Shown here: positions 1 through 7,862 of the stretch, piece after piece
Numbering within the stretch: position 1 is the stretch's first letter
Layout: each line of letters opens with the position of its first letter
Assembly: GCA_023250155.1 (NCBI GenBank)
Contig: JAHFBG010000011.1
Span: forward strand, 1 to 44,604
Direction: 5' to 3'
Length of the DNA stretch: 44,604 nt
Origin: Candidatus Melainabacteria bacterium
Lineage (GTDB): Bacteria; Cyanobacteriota; Vampirovibrionia; 2-02-FULL-35-15
Program-made: the position numbers and the translations under genes
The notes under the pieces: generated by a model
Told to the model about the DNA's origin: nothing
Databases searched by the model: none
Seen by the model: the letters and a program-made list of their open reading frames with translations, nothing else

Positions 1-171
1 TGACAAGAGGTCTAATAATTAGGGCCTATCAAGTTTTGATTCTATTTCTTCTAAAATCCGTTATTGAAGCTTAATTCCTCAGTCTACTGAAAAAATTGAT
101 TGTAAATTGTCAAACTTCAGAGAAGTCTATGGAGAAAAGTTAAAGCAGAGATTAGACAGTGAAGAATAGTT
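1..171. other. Intergenic tail downstream of nuoD
   Basis: This stretch lies downstream of the minus-strand nuoD stop. I see no open frame that continues through it on either strand and no clear hairpin followed by a T-run, so there is no obvious terminator for nuoD. Whatever follows nuoD is outside the window. Confidence 0.4.
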
Positions 172-1395
172 TTATCTATCCACATCAGGTAATATCACAT
201 CAAGACTACTAAATATTGCAACTGTATCTGCTACAGGGTGTCCTTTAATCAAATCAGGCAAGATTGAAACATTGTTATAAGAAGGTGAACGCCACTTAAT
301 TCTATAAGGTACTGATGTTCCATCTGAAATCAAGTGAACACCTAACTGACCACGTGGAGATTCTACTGCTGCATATGCCTCACCAGTGGGGCATTTAAAC
401 CCCATAGGAACATTTTTACCCTTTGCTACAACCATTAAGTCTTCTACTTTATAAACTGGATTTTCACCACTTGTTAATTGAGTCCTATTTTTTTCAAGAT
501 CTTCAGTATCCCCACCAGGAAGCTTGTCAATAGCTTGAGCTATAAGTTTTGCACATTCTCTCATTTCTTGGATTCTGCAAGCATAACGTGCATTAGTATC
601 ACCTACTGTAGATACAGGCACATCAAAATCTAATTGATCATAGATAGAATAAGGACTATATTTTCTTAAGTCTAAATCTATACCGGATGCACGTAAATTT
701 GGACCTGTTACACCTCTATCCAAAGCTAGCTTGGGGTCCATATAGCCTACATTTTGTGTTCTTATTAAGAATATAGGATTTCTTGTAGCAATGGCTTCAT
801 ATTCATCTACATATTTTAAGAAATCAGTCGTAATCCAACTTTTAACTTTTTTTGTCCAGCCTTTTGGAAGATCTTTAAATACACCACCGATCCTAATGTA
901 GTTAAACATCATTCTTTGACCAGATACTTCTTCTAGAAAAGATAGAATCGTTTCTCTATCCCTAAATGTATAAAATGGAAATCCCATCATAGCGCCAAGA
1001 TCAAGCATAAATATTCCAAGCCAGAGGAGATGTGAAATTATTCTATTTAATTCTGAACAAATCACCCTTATATATTCAGCTCTAAGAGGGACTTTAATAT
1101 TTGCAATTTTTTCAATGGCCATAATATAAGCATGACTATCTGACATACCTGCTAAATAGTCCACTCTATCTACGAGGGCTTGATATTGAACATAGGTACG
1201 GTTCTGCCCAAGCCACTCCATGCCTCTATGTAAATAACCAATTACAGGCTCACAGTCCTTAACTATTTCACCATCTAATCTTAGAATCAGTCTTAATACT
1301 CCATGTGTTGATGGATGTTGTGGACCCATATTTAGGATCATTTCATCAGTCTTAAATGCTTTTTCGTTTTGATTGGTATCTTTAACAATTGACAT
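172..1395 (-). CDS. nuoD: NADH-quinone oxidoreductase subunit D (NuoD)
   Basis: The 49-kDa-type subunit of the peripheral arm of respiratory complex I, which together with NuoB forms the quinone-binding pocket at the cytoplasmic membrane surface. The protein carries the family hallmark LNMGPQHPSTHGVLRL near the N-terminus, the segment YLHRGMEWLGQNRTYVQYQALVDRVDYL, and the conserved C-terminal ending in DVDR. At 407 residues it has the usual length. I place the start at the ATG at 1395, about 20 residues before the first conserved block, with AAGGAG about 13 nt upstream. A TTG at 1443 in the same frame would add 16 residues that look non-native. Unusually, nuoD is not contiguous with nuoC: a gene on the opposite strand (1504-2757) lies between them, so nuoD needs its own promoter or a transcript antisense to that gene. 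Confidence 0.97.
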   Translation of the reverse strand: MSIVKDTNQNEKAFKTDEMILNMGPQHPSTHGVLRLILRLDGEIVKDCEPVIGYLHRGMEWLGQNRTYVQYQALVDRVDYLAGMSDSHAYIMAIEKIANIKVPLRAEYIRVICSELNRIISHLLWLGIFMLDLGAMMGFPFYTFRDRETILSFLEEVSGQRMMFNYIRIGGVFKDLPKGWTKKVKSWITTDFLKYVDEYEAIATRNPIFLIRTQNVGYMDPKLALDRGVTGPNLRASGIDLDLRKYSPYSIYDQLDFDVPVSTVGDTNARYACRIQEMRECAKLIAQAIDKLPGGDTEDLEKNRTQLTSGENPVYKVEDLMVVAKGKNVPMGFKCPTGEAYAAVESPRGQLGVHLISDGTSVPYRIKWRSPSYNNVSILPDLIKGHPVADTVAIFSSLDVILPDVDR

Positions 1396-1503
1396 GATTT
1401 TTATCTTTCTCCTTACGCCTGTCTTACTAGGATATTCTATCAATTAACCTTTAATTTTGTAGTATTAATAATCAAAATTCAGAAGTGAAAAAAGTATTGA
1501 ATT

Positions 1504-2757
1504 ATGTTACAGTTAAACCTAAGTACTAAATACAGTTTATTTCAGAGGGGTTTAAAATTGAGCGCAGGTAAAATAATAGGCCTAGGTTTTACAAACCCAG
1601 TATCACGTATACAGCCCACTGATAATGACCAGACCCTGAAAGAAATTCAAGATACTGACAATACTCCTCATCAAGGGACAAATGGCACTACCCAAAAAAA
1701 TACCCCAGTAGCACTAAGAATACCTGAACCAGCTTTAATTAGAAATCACCATGTTTCTCATTTTTCTCCTAGAGATGATAAACAAGCACTTTTATTTAAA
1801 CTGAATGAGATCTGGGAATCAGGACATTTATTCTCAAGACATAGAGATCCGGATTCTAATTTCTATGATGACTATATTGAAGAATTAACATCAATCGTAG
1901 ATGCTGAAGGTGCAGAGAAAAGATATTTCTCAGAGCTTGGGAATAACTATTTAGATTTTAGAACTAAATTTCAAACTTTGAAAAATTTAAATGTTAGAGA
2001 TTTAACAACACTACAAAAAGCAATATGCTTAACACAAGCTATTGACCTAGCATTGTTAGGAGTAAACATTACTCCTGTCTTGAATAAAATCAATAGAGCT
2101 TATGTTAAAGCAACTGTTCCTAATGGCAAAGGTGAGACTAGAAAATTTACTACAAGTAAAAGCACTCAAGGTTTTAGACAAGAGCTTCAAGCAGGGTGGT
2201 TCCTTGCAAAATTTATTTATCAATTAGAACCCTCGGCTTCCAACCTAAACAGTTTTACGCATTTAGCAATGCTTAAAACATTTAATAGGAATAAACACAA
2301 TCCGGATGGTACACCGTTACGAGTCACAAAAGAAGCTGATATCTTTACTGAGGACGCATTAGTTTCCATAAAGTCACATTTCAATGACTTTAACTTACAA
2401 ATCAATGACCTATTTTTTATGATTGTGGATGATAAGGATTTAAACTTAAGAGATAAAATTAAAAAAATAATTCTTATAAAATGTGCTGAAAATTCAAATC
2501 AATTCAAACCAAATTTTATGAGCACTGTACCATATAAAGATATAAAGAATTATGCTATAAACACAGGGAGTGACAGTATAAAGAAGTCTGCCGTTCTTAC
2601 GCCTGAAGATGAAAAGCTTTTAAATAGGTTAGTTTCTAATCATGGACTAGATATTTATTTTATACCTTCTGTAAATGAGATTTATGATCAAAAGCTCTGG
2701 ATTGAAAAATATCATGAGTTTATTTCTGAAAAATCAAAGCGGGAAAATATTGCTTAG
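1504..2757 (+). CDS. Orphan protein with PD-(D/E)XK nuclease-like motif, inserted between nuoC and nuoD
   Basis: A 417-residue protein that I do not recognise as a whole. The N-terminal 95 residues are polar and probably disordered, with no signal peptide or membrane segment; the rest looks globular and helical. Around residues 222-291 the pattern resembles a restriction-endonuclease fold: a helix with E227 (GFRQELQAGWFLAKF), then EAD (E277, D279), then a strand ending VSIKS with K290, where the canonical E-x-K has Ser288 in place of Glu. This is a motif reading only. The gene is transcribed against the nuo genes that flank it. It is divergent from nuoD, and its stop overlaps that of nuoC by three bases (2754-2757). 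It could be a cargo or defence-type insertion in the complex I locus, or an unrelated orphan. Confidence 0.75.
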   Translation: MLQLNLSTKYSLFQRGLKLSAGKIIGLGFTNPVSRIQPTDNDQTLKEIQDTDNTPHQGTNGTTQKNTPVALRIPEPALIRNHHVSHFSPRDDKQALLFKLNEIWESGHLFSRHRDPDSNFYDDYIEELTSIVDAEGAEKRYFSELGNNYLDFRTKFQTLKNLNVRDLTTLQKAICLTQAIDLALLGVNITPVLNKINRAYVKATVPNGKGETRKFTTSKSTQGFRQELQAGWFLAKFIYQLEPSASNLNSFTHLAMLKTFNRNKHNPDGTPLRVTKEADIFTEDALVSIKSHFNDFNLQINDLFFMIVDDKDLNLRDKIKKIILIKCAENSNQFKPNFMSTVPYKDIKNYAINTGSDSIKKSAVLTPEDEKLLNRLVSNHGLDIYFIPSVNEIYDQKLWIEKYHEFISEKSKRENIA

Positions 2758-3317
2758 CTAGGTGGTTCACTTAAAGTCTTCTCTGCAAGTGCTGTTTCTC
2801 TAATTGGATGTGGTCCATTTAATGCATCAGTGGGTGGTATATAGTCTTTTCTAAGTGGATATCCTTCCCAATTATCTGGATTTAAAATTCTTTTTAAATT
2901 TGGATGTCCTTCATAAACTATTCCCATCATGTCATAGGCTTCTCTTTCATACCAGTTTGCTGTAGACCAGATATTAGAGACTGATTGTACTTTTGGATTT
3001 TCTTTTTCTACTGTAATCTTTATACGAAGAGATTTCTTTGTTTGTGTAGAGTGTAAGGAATAGATTGATTGAAAACCTCTTTTCAATTCAAGTGATGTCA
3101 TTAAAATTAAGAAATTAAAACTTGTTTCATTTGATTCTTTTAAAAGCTTACAAGCCCAGGTTAGATCTTTTGTCTCAAGCTCAAGCATTTCTACGCCACC
3201 TGCATCTTTTCCAAGAGGAAGAGATTCAATGCCTTTATCTTTTAAAAACAAACCAAACTCACTGTGTTCAGGTTTTGGTGGTGCTGGCAGTGGTGGTGTA
3301 ACTTGTTCTGTAGACAT
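2754..3317 (-). CDS. nuoC: NADH-quinone oxidoreductase subunit C (NuoC)
   Basis: The 30-kDa-type subunit of the complex I peripheral arm. The hallmark stretch WYEREAYDMMGIVYEGHPNL followed by RILNPDNWEGYPLRKDY is present near the C-terminus. The 187-residue length fits a stand-alone NuoC, not a NuoCD fusion. The first 20 residues are rich in proline and lineage-specific. The ATG at 3317 directly abuts the nuoB stop codon at 3318-3320, so translation is probably coupled. The 3' end overlaps the stop of the convergent gene at 1504-2757. Confidence 0.96.
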   Translation of the reverse strand: MSTEQVTPPLPAPPKPEHSEFGLFLKDKGIESLPLGKDAGGVEMLELETKDLTWACKLLKESNETSFNFLILMTSLELKRGFQSIYSLHSTQTKKSLRIKITVEKENPKVQSVSNIWSTANWYEREAYDMMGIVYEGHPNLKRILNPDNWEGYPLRKDYIPPTDALNGPHPIRETALAEKTLSEPPS

Positions 3318-3929
3318 TTATTTAACCTCTGCCTCTTCTCCACAGGTATATGGTAAGCCAGTTAATTCATCGACGTAAACTAATGGATGATGATCTCTTG
3401 CATAGCGTCTTCTTGAAGCTAAAGATTCATTTCTAATTTTTCTTTGTAAAATCATTAATCCATGCAATAAACCTTCTGGTCTAGGTGGACATCCTGGTAC
3501 ATAGACATCTACTGGAATTACTCTGTCTACTCCTTGAACTACACAGTATGAATCATGAAACATTCCACCTGTAATAGTACATGCACCCATTGCAATCACA
3601 TATTTTGGTTCTGGTATTTGTTCATAAAGTCTAATTAAAGCAGGGGCCATTTTTCTTGTAATGGTACCAGCAGTAATAACTAAATCTGCTTGACGAGGTG
3701 TAGCTCTGAATACCTCAGAACCAAATCTTGAAATATCAAACTTACTCATTCCAGTAGACATCATTTCAATAGCACAACATGATGTTCCAAAAGTAAGTGG
3801 CCATACAGAATTTGATCGTGCCCAATTATAAATAAGATCTAAAAAGCCTGATAAGGCTGTAACAACTACATTTCCTTTTAAGTCTTCCGGGACTGGTTTA
3901 CCTGGTATTTTTATTAATCCTTGTGACAT
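3318..3929 (-). CDS. nuoB: NADH-quinone oxidoreductase subunit B (NuoB)
   Basis: The 20-kDa-type subunit of complex I that holds the terminal [4Fe-4S] cluster N2 next to the quinone site. All four expected ligands are visible: the tandem cysteines C51-C52 in [12 protein letters not shown]117 in [11 protein letters not shown] and C147 in [14 protein letters not shown]. The protein is 203 residues, normal for the family. The start ATG at 3929 lies six bases after the nuoA stop, and the stop abuts the nuoC start, so nuoA-B-C form one transcription unit. Confidence 0.98.
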   Translation of the reverse strand: MSQGLIKIPGKPVPEDLKGNVVVTALSGFLDLIYNWARSNSVWPLTFGTSCCAIEMMSTGMSKFDISRFGSEVFRATPRQADLVITAGTITRKMAPALIRLYEQIPEPKYVIAMGACTITGGMFHDSYCVVQGVDRVIPVDVYVPGCPPRPEGLLHGLMILQRKIRNESLASRRRYARDHHPLVYVDELTGLPYTCGEEAEVK

Positions 3930-3935
3930 TTTTAT

Positions 3936-4310
3936 TTAATCAAATTCTAAAACACCCTTTTGCCATGCATAGTATAAACCTAATACGAGTATAAAAACAA
4001 AAATAAAAGCTTCACCTATTAAAAACATTTTATTTGTAGCAATGTCAAAAATAGTAGCCCATGGTACTAAAAAAACAAACTCTACATCAAAAACAATAAA
4101 CATTAAAGCAAATAAATAATACTTAATATCAAATTGAATATTGCTATCGTGAAAAGCTTTCATTCCACATTCATAGGATTCTGTTTTTACTTTTGTAGGA
4201 TTTTTCATCCCGAAGATTTTTTGAATGGTTGCAGATAGTATAAGTAAAGTAGCTCCTAAAACAAAACCAACTACGGTAAAAATTGCTATTTGTGCTAGTT
4301 GAGATGACAT
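3936..4310 (-). CDS. nuoA: NADH-quinone oxidoreductase subunit A (NuoA)
   Basis: The small membrane subunit of complex I, 124 residues with three predicted transmembrane helices. Family marks are YECG, the stretch FDIKYYLFALMFIVFDVEFV with its conserved acidic residues, FLVPWA, and a C-terminal LGLYYAWQKGVLEF. It is the first gene of the nuoABC unit. No Shine-Dalgarno sequence is visible. Instead an extended -10 box ends seven nucleotides before the ATG, which suggests a leaderless or nearly leaderless message. A toxin-antitoxin pair lies 55 nt upstream on the same strand. Confidence 0.97.
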   Translation of the reverse strand: MSSQLAQIAIFTVVGFVLGATLLILSATIQKIFGMKNPTKVKTESYECGMKAFHDSNIQFDIKYYLFALMFIVFDVEFVFLVPWATIFDIATNKMFLIGEAFIFVFILVLGLYYAWQKGVLEFD

Positions 4311-4317
4311 AGGTTTA

Positions 4318-4326
4318 TTTATAGCA
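4318..4326 (-). promoter_or_regulatory. Extended -10 promoter of nuoA (putative leaderless)
   Basis: On the minus strand the sequence reads TGC-TATAAA and then seven bases to the nuoA ATG. The TGn extension compensates for the lack of a recognisable -35 box. If transcription starts about seven bases after the -10, the mRNA begins at or next to the start codon. Confidence 0.45.
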
Positions 4327-4365
4327 TGTTTATGAATTACAGAAATGGTTTATATATCTATGTAT

Positions 4366-4632
4366 TCATTTTTTTCGAAGTAATTTCAACTTCTCTTGCA
4401 AAAACAGATTTATAAGTACATCAGGAGAAACACCTCTTTTATTAGCAAGCAATTGCAATTCATTCGAGATATTCTTGTCTAAAGCACAATAGGTTTTATC
4501 ATTTTTTATTTCAACATCAAAGTTTACCTTCTTGGTTTCATTATTGAAATCTGTAAGGTCATGAGAAGCCCAGAAATCTCCCATCTTTTCATATGAAGTT
4601 GCTTTTGAAATTGAACTTTTATTTTTTTTCAT
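4366..4632 (-). CDS. BrnA/CopG-type antitoxin
   Basis: An 88-residue protein with the motif EKMGDFWASHDLTDFNNETK, typical of the CopG/BrnA antitoxin families that neutralise BrnT toxins. The C-terminal part (residues 58-88: NELQLLANKRGVSPDVLINL) looks like a ribbon-helix-helix DNA-binding segment, so the protein is expected to bind its toxin and repress the pair's own promoter. It follows the toxin gene and overlaps it by 14 bases, the order usual for brnTA. The family is recognised from motifs; the name brnA is not certain. Confidence 0.8.
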   Translation of the reverse strand: MKKNKSSISKATSYEKMGDFWASHDLTDFNNETKKVNFDVEIKNDKTYCALDKNISNELQLLANKRGVSPDVLINLFLQEKLKLLRKK

Positions 4633-4903
4633 ATCTTTTTCTCTCTTTAATTGTCATTGCTCTTGCTGATATTATTAAAGCACTTTTGTTGACTTTATAC
4701 ACAAAAAAGACTGCTAAATAACGTCCGACAACTGTCCTTCCTAATGCGACATAAACATTTTCACCTTTTCTAAATCCATTTTCAACAAACAAAAAGTAAG
4801 GTTTGTTTTCAAGTACTTCAATAACTTCACGCCTAAGTACTCCATGCTTGACATTTATTTTATTGATTATATTTTCAAGCCAAATTATTGTGTCAATTCT
4901 CAA
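4619..4903 (-). CDS. BrnT-family (DUF497) ribonuclease toxin
   Basis: A 94-residue BrnT-like toxin, a RelE-fold ribonuclease family that inhibits translation. Features matching the family are NVKHGV near residue 18, the ENGFRKGENVYVALGRTVVG core, VFFVYK and the C-terminal LIISARAMTIKERKRYEK. The gene begins with TTG at 4903, preceded by AGGAG about ten bases upstream; the frame is closed by a stop just before that, so no ATG start is available. It overlaps the antitoxin gene downstream. The pair sits immediately upstream of nuoA, and read-through into the nuo genes is possible. Confidence 0.8.
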   Translation of the reverse strand: MRIDTIIWLENIINKINVKHGVLRREVIEVLENKPYFLFVENGFRKGENVYVALGRTVVGRYLAVFFVYKVNKSALIISARAMTIKERKRYEKK

Positions 4904-4952
4904 ATCAAGTCCACTCCTTCAATAAACAATAAAACATCTTAACTCCCTATTT

Positions 4953-5669
4953 CTAATCCCCACCAAATATTTTACCGACATCACCAAGAGGTCCTTTCCC
5001 CATATTGCCACCAGAAATTGTGCTTACAATTCTAGACCATGGTAGAGACTGAAGAAGAACTTTACCAGGACCTGTAAGAGTGGATAAAAATAATCCCTCT
5101 CCACCAAAAATTGCTGTCTTTATATTCTTCACTGTTTTTACGTCATACTTAACAGTTTCTTCAAAAGCTACAATACAACCAGTGTCTACTTGAATAGTTT
5201 CATCTTTGTTCAAAGTTCTTTCTATGGACATTCCTCCACAATGTATAAAAACTTTTCCAGAACCTGTAAATTTTTCTAATACAAAACCTTCACCACCAAA
5301 GAATCCAACCTTAAACTTTTTTATAAAACTAATATTTATAGCTACATTTCCATATGCAAATAAAAAACTATCTTTTTGTGCTTGCCAGATGGTCTGATTG
5401 TTAATGTCTAAAACTAAAATTTTTCCAGGATAAGGAGGAGAAAAAGCTACTTTACTTCCTTGTGCTTTTGAACGGAAGACAGGTAGCATGAAAGACTCAC
5501 CTACAATTAAACGCTTTAAGCCACCTACCCAACCTCCTGGAAGCCTTAAGTCCATATCAATAGTACCTTCCATAAAAAACATACTACCTGCATCTGCCTG
5601 GACAAACTCTTCACTGTCCAGTTCTACTACAGCTACTTGCATATCACTTCCTAATATTTCATATTTCAT
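4953..5669 (-). CDS. AIM24 / TIGR00266 family protein
   Basis: A 238-residue protein of the TIGR00266/AIM24 family, a beta-rich fold of uncertain biochemical function. Characteristic segments are VELDSEEFVQADAGSMFFMEG at the N-terminus, two GGEG motifs (FFGGEGFVLEKFTGSGKV and IFGGEGLFLSTLTGPGKV) and a Gly-rich C-terminus. I choose the ATG at 5669 (MKYEILG), because the longer frame starting at 5687 would overlap the upstream TPR gene and consists of heptad-repeat sequence. The region just upstream of the ATG is supplied by that repeat (5676-5697). Confidence 0.9.
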   Translation of the reverse strand: MKYEILGSDMQVAVVELDSEEFVQADAGSMFFMEGTIDMDLRLPGGWVGGLKRLIVGESFMLPVFRSKAQGSKVAFSPPYPGKILVLDINNQTIWQAQKDSFLFAYGNVAINISFIKKFKVGFFGGEGFVLEKFTGSGKVFIHCGGMSIERTLNKDETIQVDTGCIVAFEETVKYDVKTVKNIKTAIFGGEGLFLSTLTGPGKVLLQSLPWSRIVSTISGGNMGKGPLGDVGKIFGGD

Positions 5670-5675
5670 TCTTTT

Positions 5676-5697
5676 CTCAATCCTCAATCCTAATTCC
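5676..5697. repeat. Heptanucleotide repeat fragment (TCAATCC family)
   Basis: Three phased heptamers read TCAATCC, TCAATCC, TAATTCC on the plus strand. They belong to the same family as the elements in pabB and before coaBC. On the minus strand they encode the last residues (GIRIED) and the stop codon of the TPR protein and then form the leader of the AIM24 gene. Confidence 0.75.
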
Positions 5698-6906
5698 TGT
5701 CTTATATTCTTTCACAAACTCTCCATTTAAAAACACTTGAGCATAAATATTGGTATCTTCATTGCTAATAGGATTTTTAGAAGTTATTTCTAATGGCTGT
5801 CCTAATTCGCTAGAAGAAACAGAAGATTCATAAACATCAATTTCATTCATGCCAGAGTCTAAAAAAATAATTTTACAATCTTTTATTTCTAAGTTGTCTT
5901 GGCTTATACTAAATCCAAATGTTGGATAAAGATAATCTCCAAGCTCTGTAATTGTTAAATCTGCTTGTGGAATCTTGTATTTTGCATTTAAGTTAGTGAC
6001 TCGCTTTAAAAAACTTGCTTTTCTTGAATTTTCATTCCCACTAGATAAAAGTAATCTAATCTTATTAAAATATTCATCTCTTTTATGTTGATCTTTTGTA
6101 TCTGATGCTGCATGTTTTAATATGTTTGCATAAGTAAGTTTATAATCATCATTATCTGATTCAAGTTGAATAGCTTCCTCTAACTGCTTTTGAGCAAGGT
6201 CTATTTTCCCTAATTTGAAATTGATTAGTCCTTCTTGGAAGGAAACCTTTGCATTTTTACCCAAAATGTGTGCCTTTTTTAAAACACTAAGTGCTTTTAT
6301 ATACTTTTTATTTAGTTTTAAATTTGTTGCTATTTGAAAATATCTTGGTAATAATAATGCTCTCAAATCCTCTGTTAACTTATGTTCCTTTAAAGCATGG
6401 GCAATATTATATGCTTTTTCCCATAATAGGACAGATTTTTTTTCTAGTACTTGTCCAATTTTAAGGTAGTTGGCAGCTACTCTTTTTGAGTTTTCATTTA
6501 GTGTTTGATATTTAAGATATTTCTCAGCAAATATTCCTGCATACTTTTTATTTTCAGCTCGTTTATTGGTAAAGGACAACTCTACCAAAAAGTCCTGAAA
6601 ATCTTTATTTGACATTAATAAAGCAAGGGATTTTTTATTATTGATAATAATTTTATTTGCAGTATCTATTTCACCTGATAAAAGATAAGATTGAGCTAGT
6701 TTAAATTTGATTGTAGGATCATTCGGGAATTGCTTTAATCCTTGTTCAAGGATAGAAATCGCCTTTGCAGTTTTTCCGCTTTTTATTTGTGCATCACCAT
6801 TAATTATGTATTTAGTAGGTGTAAAAAAAATACAATAACCAACTATAAACAATGTTGTTAAAAGAGTTACAACAATAAGTATGTGTGGTTTTATATAGAT
6901 AGACAT
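5677..6906 (-). CDS. Membrane-anchored TPR-repeat protein
   Basis: A 409-residue protein with an N-terminal signal-anchor (residues 8-29, HILIVVTLLTTLFIVGYCIFF), followed by tetratricopeptide-like helices. Clear TPR-type units lie at about residues 34-100 (NGDAQIKSGKTAKAISILEQ, then DPTIKFKLAQSYLLSGEID) and 200-260 (KKYIKALSVLKKAHILGK, then FKLGKIDLAQKQLEEAIQLE). The C-terminal 100 residues look like a beta domain. It probably faces the periplasm or outside and scaffolds other proteins. The last six residues and the stop come from a heptanucleotide repeat, so the original C-terminus may have been altered. The start ATG at 6906 has AGG about eight bases upstream and is divergent from gmk. Confidence 0.8.
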   Translation of the reverse strand: MSIYIKPHILIVVTLLTTLFIVGYCIFFTPTKYIINGDAQIKSGKTAKAISILEQGLKQFPNDPTIKFKLAQSYLLSGEIDTANKIIINNKKSLALLMSNKDFQDFLVELSFTNKRAENKKYAGIFAEKYLKYQTLNENSKRVAANYLKIGQVLEKKSVLLWEKAYNIAHALKEHKLTEDLRALLLPRYFQIATNLKLNKKYIKALSVLKKAHILGKNAKVSFQEGLINFKLGKIDLAQKQLEEAIQLESDNDDYKLTYANILKHAASDTKDQHKRDEYFNKIRLLLSSGNENSRKASFLKRVTNLNAKYKIPQADLTITELGDYLYPTFGFSISQDNLEIKDCKIIFLDSGMNEIDVYESSVSSSELGQPLEITSKNPISNEDTNIYAQVFLNGEFVKEYKTGIRIED

Positions 6907-6960
6907 CTAAACACCTATGGATATTGTACACTCATTAGAAAGCAAGAGAGTGAGAAACTA

Positions 6961-7536
6961 GTGTCAAACGCAAGTGGTAAAGTATTTGTACTAACAGGCC
7001 CATCTGGTGTAGGAAAAGGAACAGTTGTTTCTGAATTACTTCAAAAAGTAGACAATATATATCTTTCTATTTCTGCAACTACAAGACAAAGAAGAGAATC
7101 TGAAAAAGAAGGCATACATTATTTTTTTAAAACTAAAGATGAATTTCAAAGAATGATTACAGCAAATGAATTCCTTGAATATGCCGAATTTGCTGGCGAC
7201 TATTATGGGTCTCCAAAATTTTCAATAAATAACTATTTATCTTGTGGTAAGGATGTACTCTTAGAAATTGAGCTTCAAGGTGCTAAACAAATTAAAGAAA
7301 AATGTACAGATGCAATATTAATATTTTTAGCCCCCCCCTCATTTGAAGCTTTGGAGGAGAGGCTTATTAAACGGAATACGGAATCTATTGAAAAAGTAAA
7401 AATTAGGCTTAAAAAAGCAAAAGAAGAAATGAAGGAAGTCAACCTTTTTCATTATTTAGTCGTTAATGACAGTTTAAATGAAGCTGTAGATAATGTAATT
7501 GGTATTATTAGAGCCGAACGGTGTAGAATTAAATAG
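6961..7536 (+). CDS. gmk: Guanylate kinase
   Basis: Phosphorylates GMP to GDP with ATP. The P-loop GPSGVGKGT lies at the N-terminus, followed by the GMP-binding region (SISATTRQRRESEKEGIHYFF) and EYAEFAGDYYGSP, all typical. I choose the GTG at 6961, which gives 191 residues beginning six residues before the first strand; the frame is open back to 6883, but that extension overlaps the divergent TPR gene and lacks family similarity. The order gmk-rpoZ-coaBC is a widely conserved bacterial linkage. Confidence 0.95.
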   Translation: MSNASGKVFVLTGPSGVGKGTVVSELLQKVDNIYLSISATTRQRRESEKEGIHYFFKTKDEFQRMITANEFLEYAEFAGDYYGSPKFSINNYLSCGKDVLLEIELQGAKQIKEKCTDAILIFLAPPSFEALEERLIKRNTESIEKVKIRLKKAKEEMKEVNLFHYLVVNDSLNEAVDNVIGIIRAERCRIK

Positions 7537-7577
7537 TGTAAGCGTTCAGTTTGTTATTTCTTTGGAGGATTAAACCA

Positions 7578-7775
7578 GTGTCAATGAATAGATTATTAAG
7601 TGATTTGTTAGAAGAAGCTGAAAATAAATATGATTTAGTTTTAAGAGTAGCCCAGTTAGCTAAGCAAATTAAAGATGAAACAAAAGAACTAGAAGGTACG
7701 ACTAATCCAGTAATTCAAGCTCTTCAAGAACTTTCTGCACAAAGAGATGGCATGCTTCTTGTAGATGGCAGATAG
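7578..7775 (+). CDS. rpoZ: RNA polymerase omega subunit
   Basis: A 65-residue protein matching omega: ENKYDLVLRVAQLAKQI followed by NPVIQALQELS. It assists assembly of the beta-prime subunit. GGAGG at 7564-7568 is spaced nine bases from a GTG at 7578, which I take as the start; an ATG at 7584 is the alternative and would shorten it by two residues. It lies 41 nt after gmk and is followed by a heptad-repeat element and coaBC. Confidence 0.9.
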   Translation: MSMNRLLSDLLEEAENKYDLVLRVAQLAKQIKDETKELEGTTNPVIQALQELSAQRDGMLLVDGR

Positions 7776-7779
7776 TAGA

Positions 7780-7860
7780 TAGGATTGAGTTGTTAGGATT
7801 GAGAAGTGAGCAGAACAAGTTTTCCCTTCCCAATCCTCAATACTCAGTCCTCAATTCTCA
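7780..7860. repeat. Palindromic heptad-repeat element upstream of coaBC
   Basis: The element begins with TAGGATTGAG and ends with phased pyrimidine-rich heptamers of the TCAATCC type. Its left arm contains two GGATTGA units, then GAAGTGAGCAGAACAAG, nearly identical to the corresponding part of the pabB copies. The two arms are imperfect reverse complements. It fills the whole gap between rpoZ and the coaBC ATG; a spurious GTG inside it (7806) opens a frame into coaBC. Confidence 0.8.
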
Positions 7861-7862
7861 CC

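Noticed and set aside
6883..6960. N-terminal extension of gmk beginning at 6883
   Set aside because: It overlaps the divergent TPR gene and has no similarity to guanylate kinases; GTG at 6961 gives the normal length.
7806..7862. N-terminal extension of coaBC from GTG at 7806
   Set aside because: The 19 residues are translated repeat element, and similar peptides occur in the pabB insertions.
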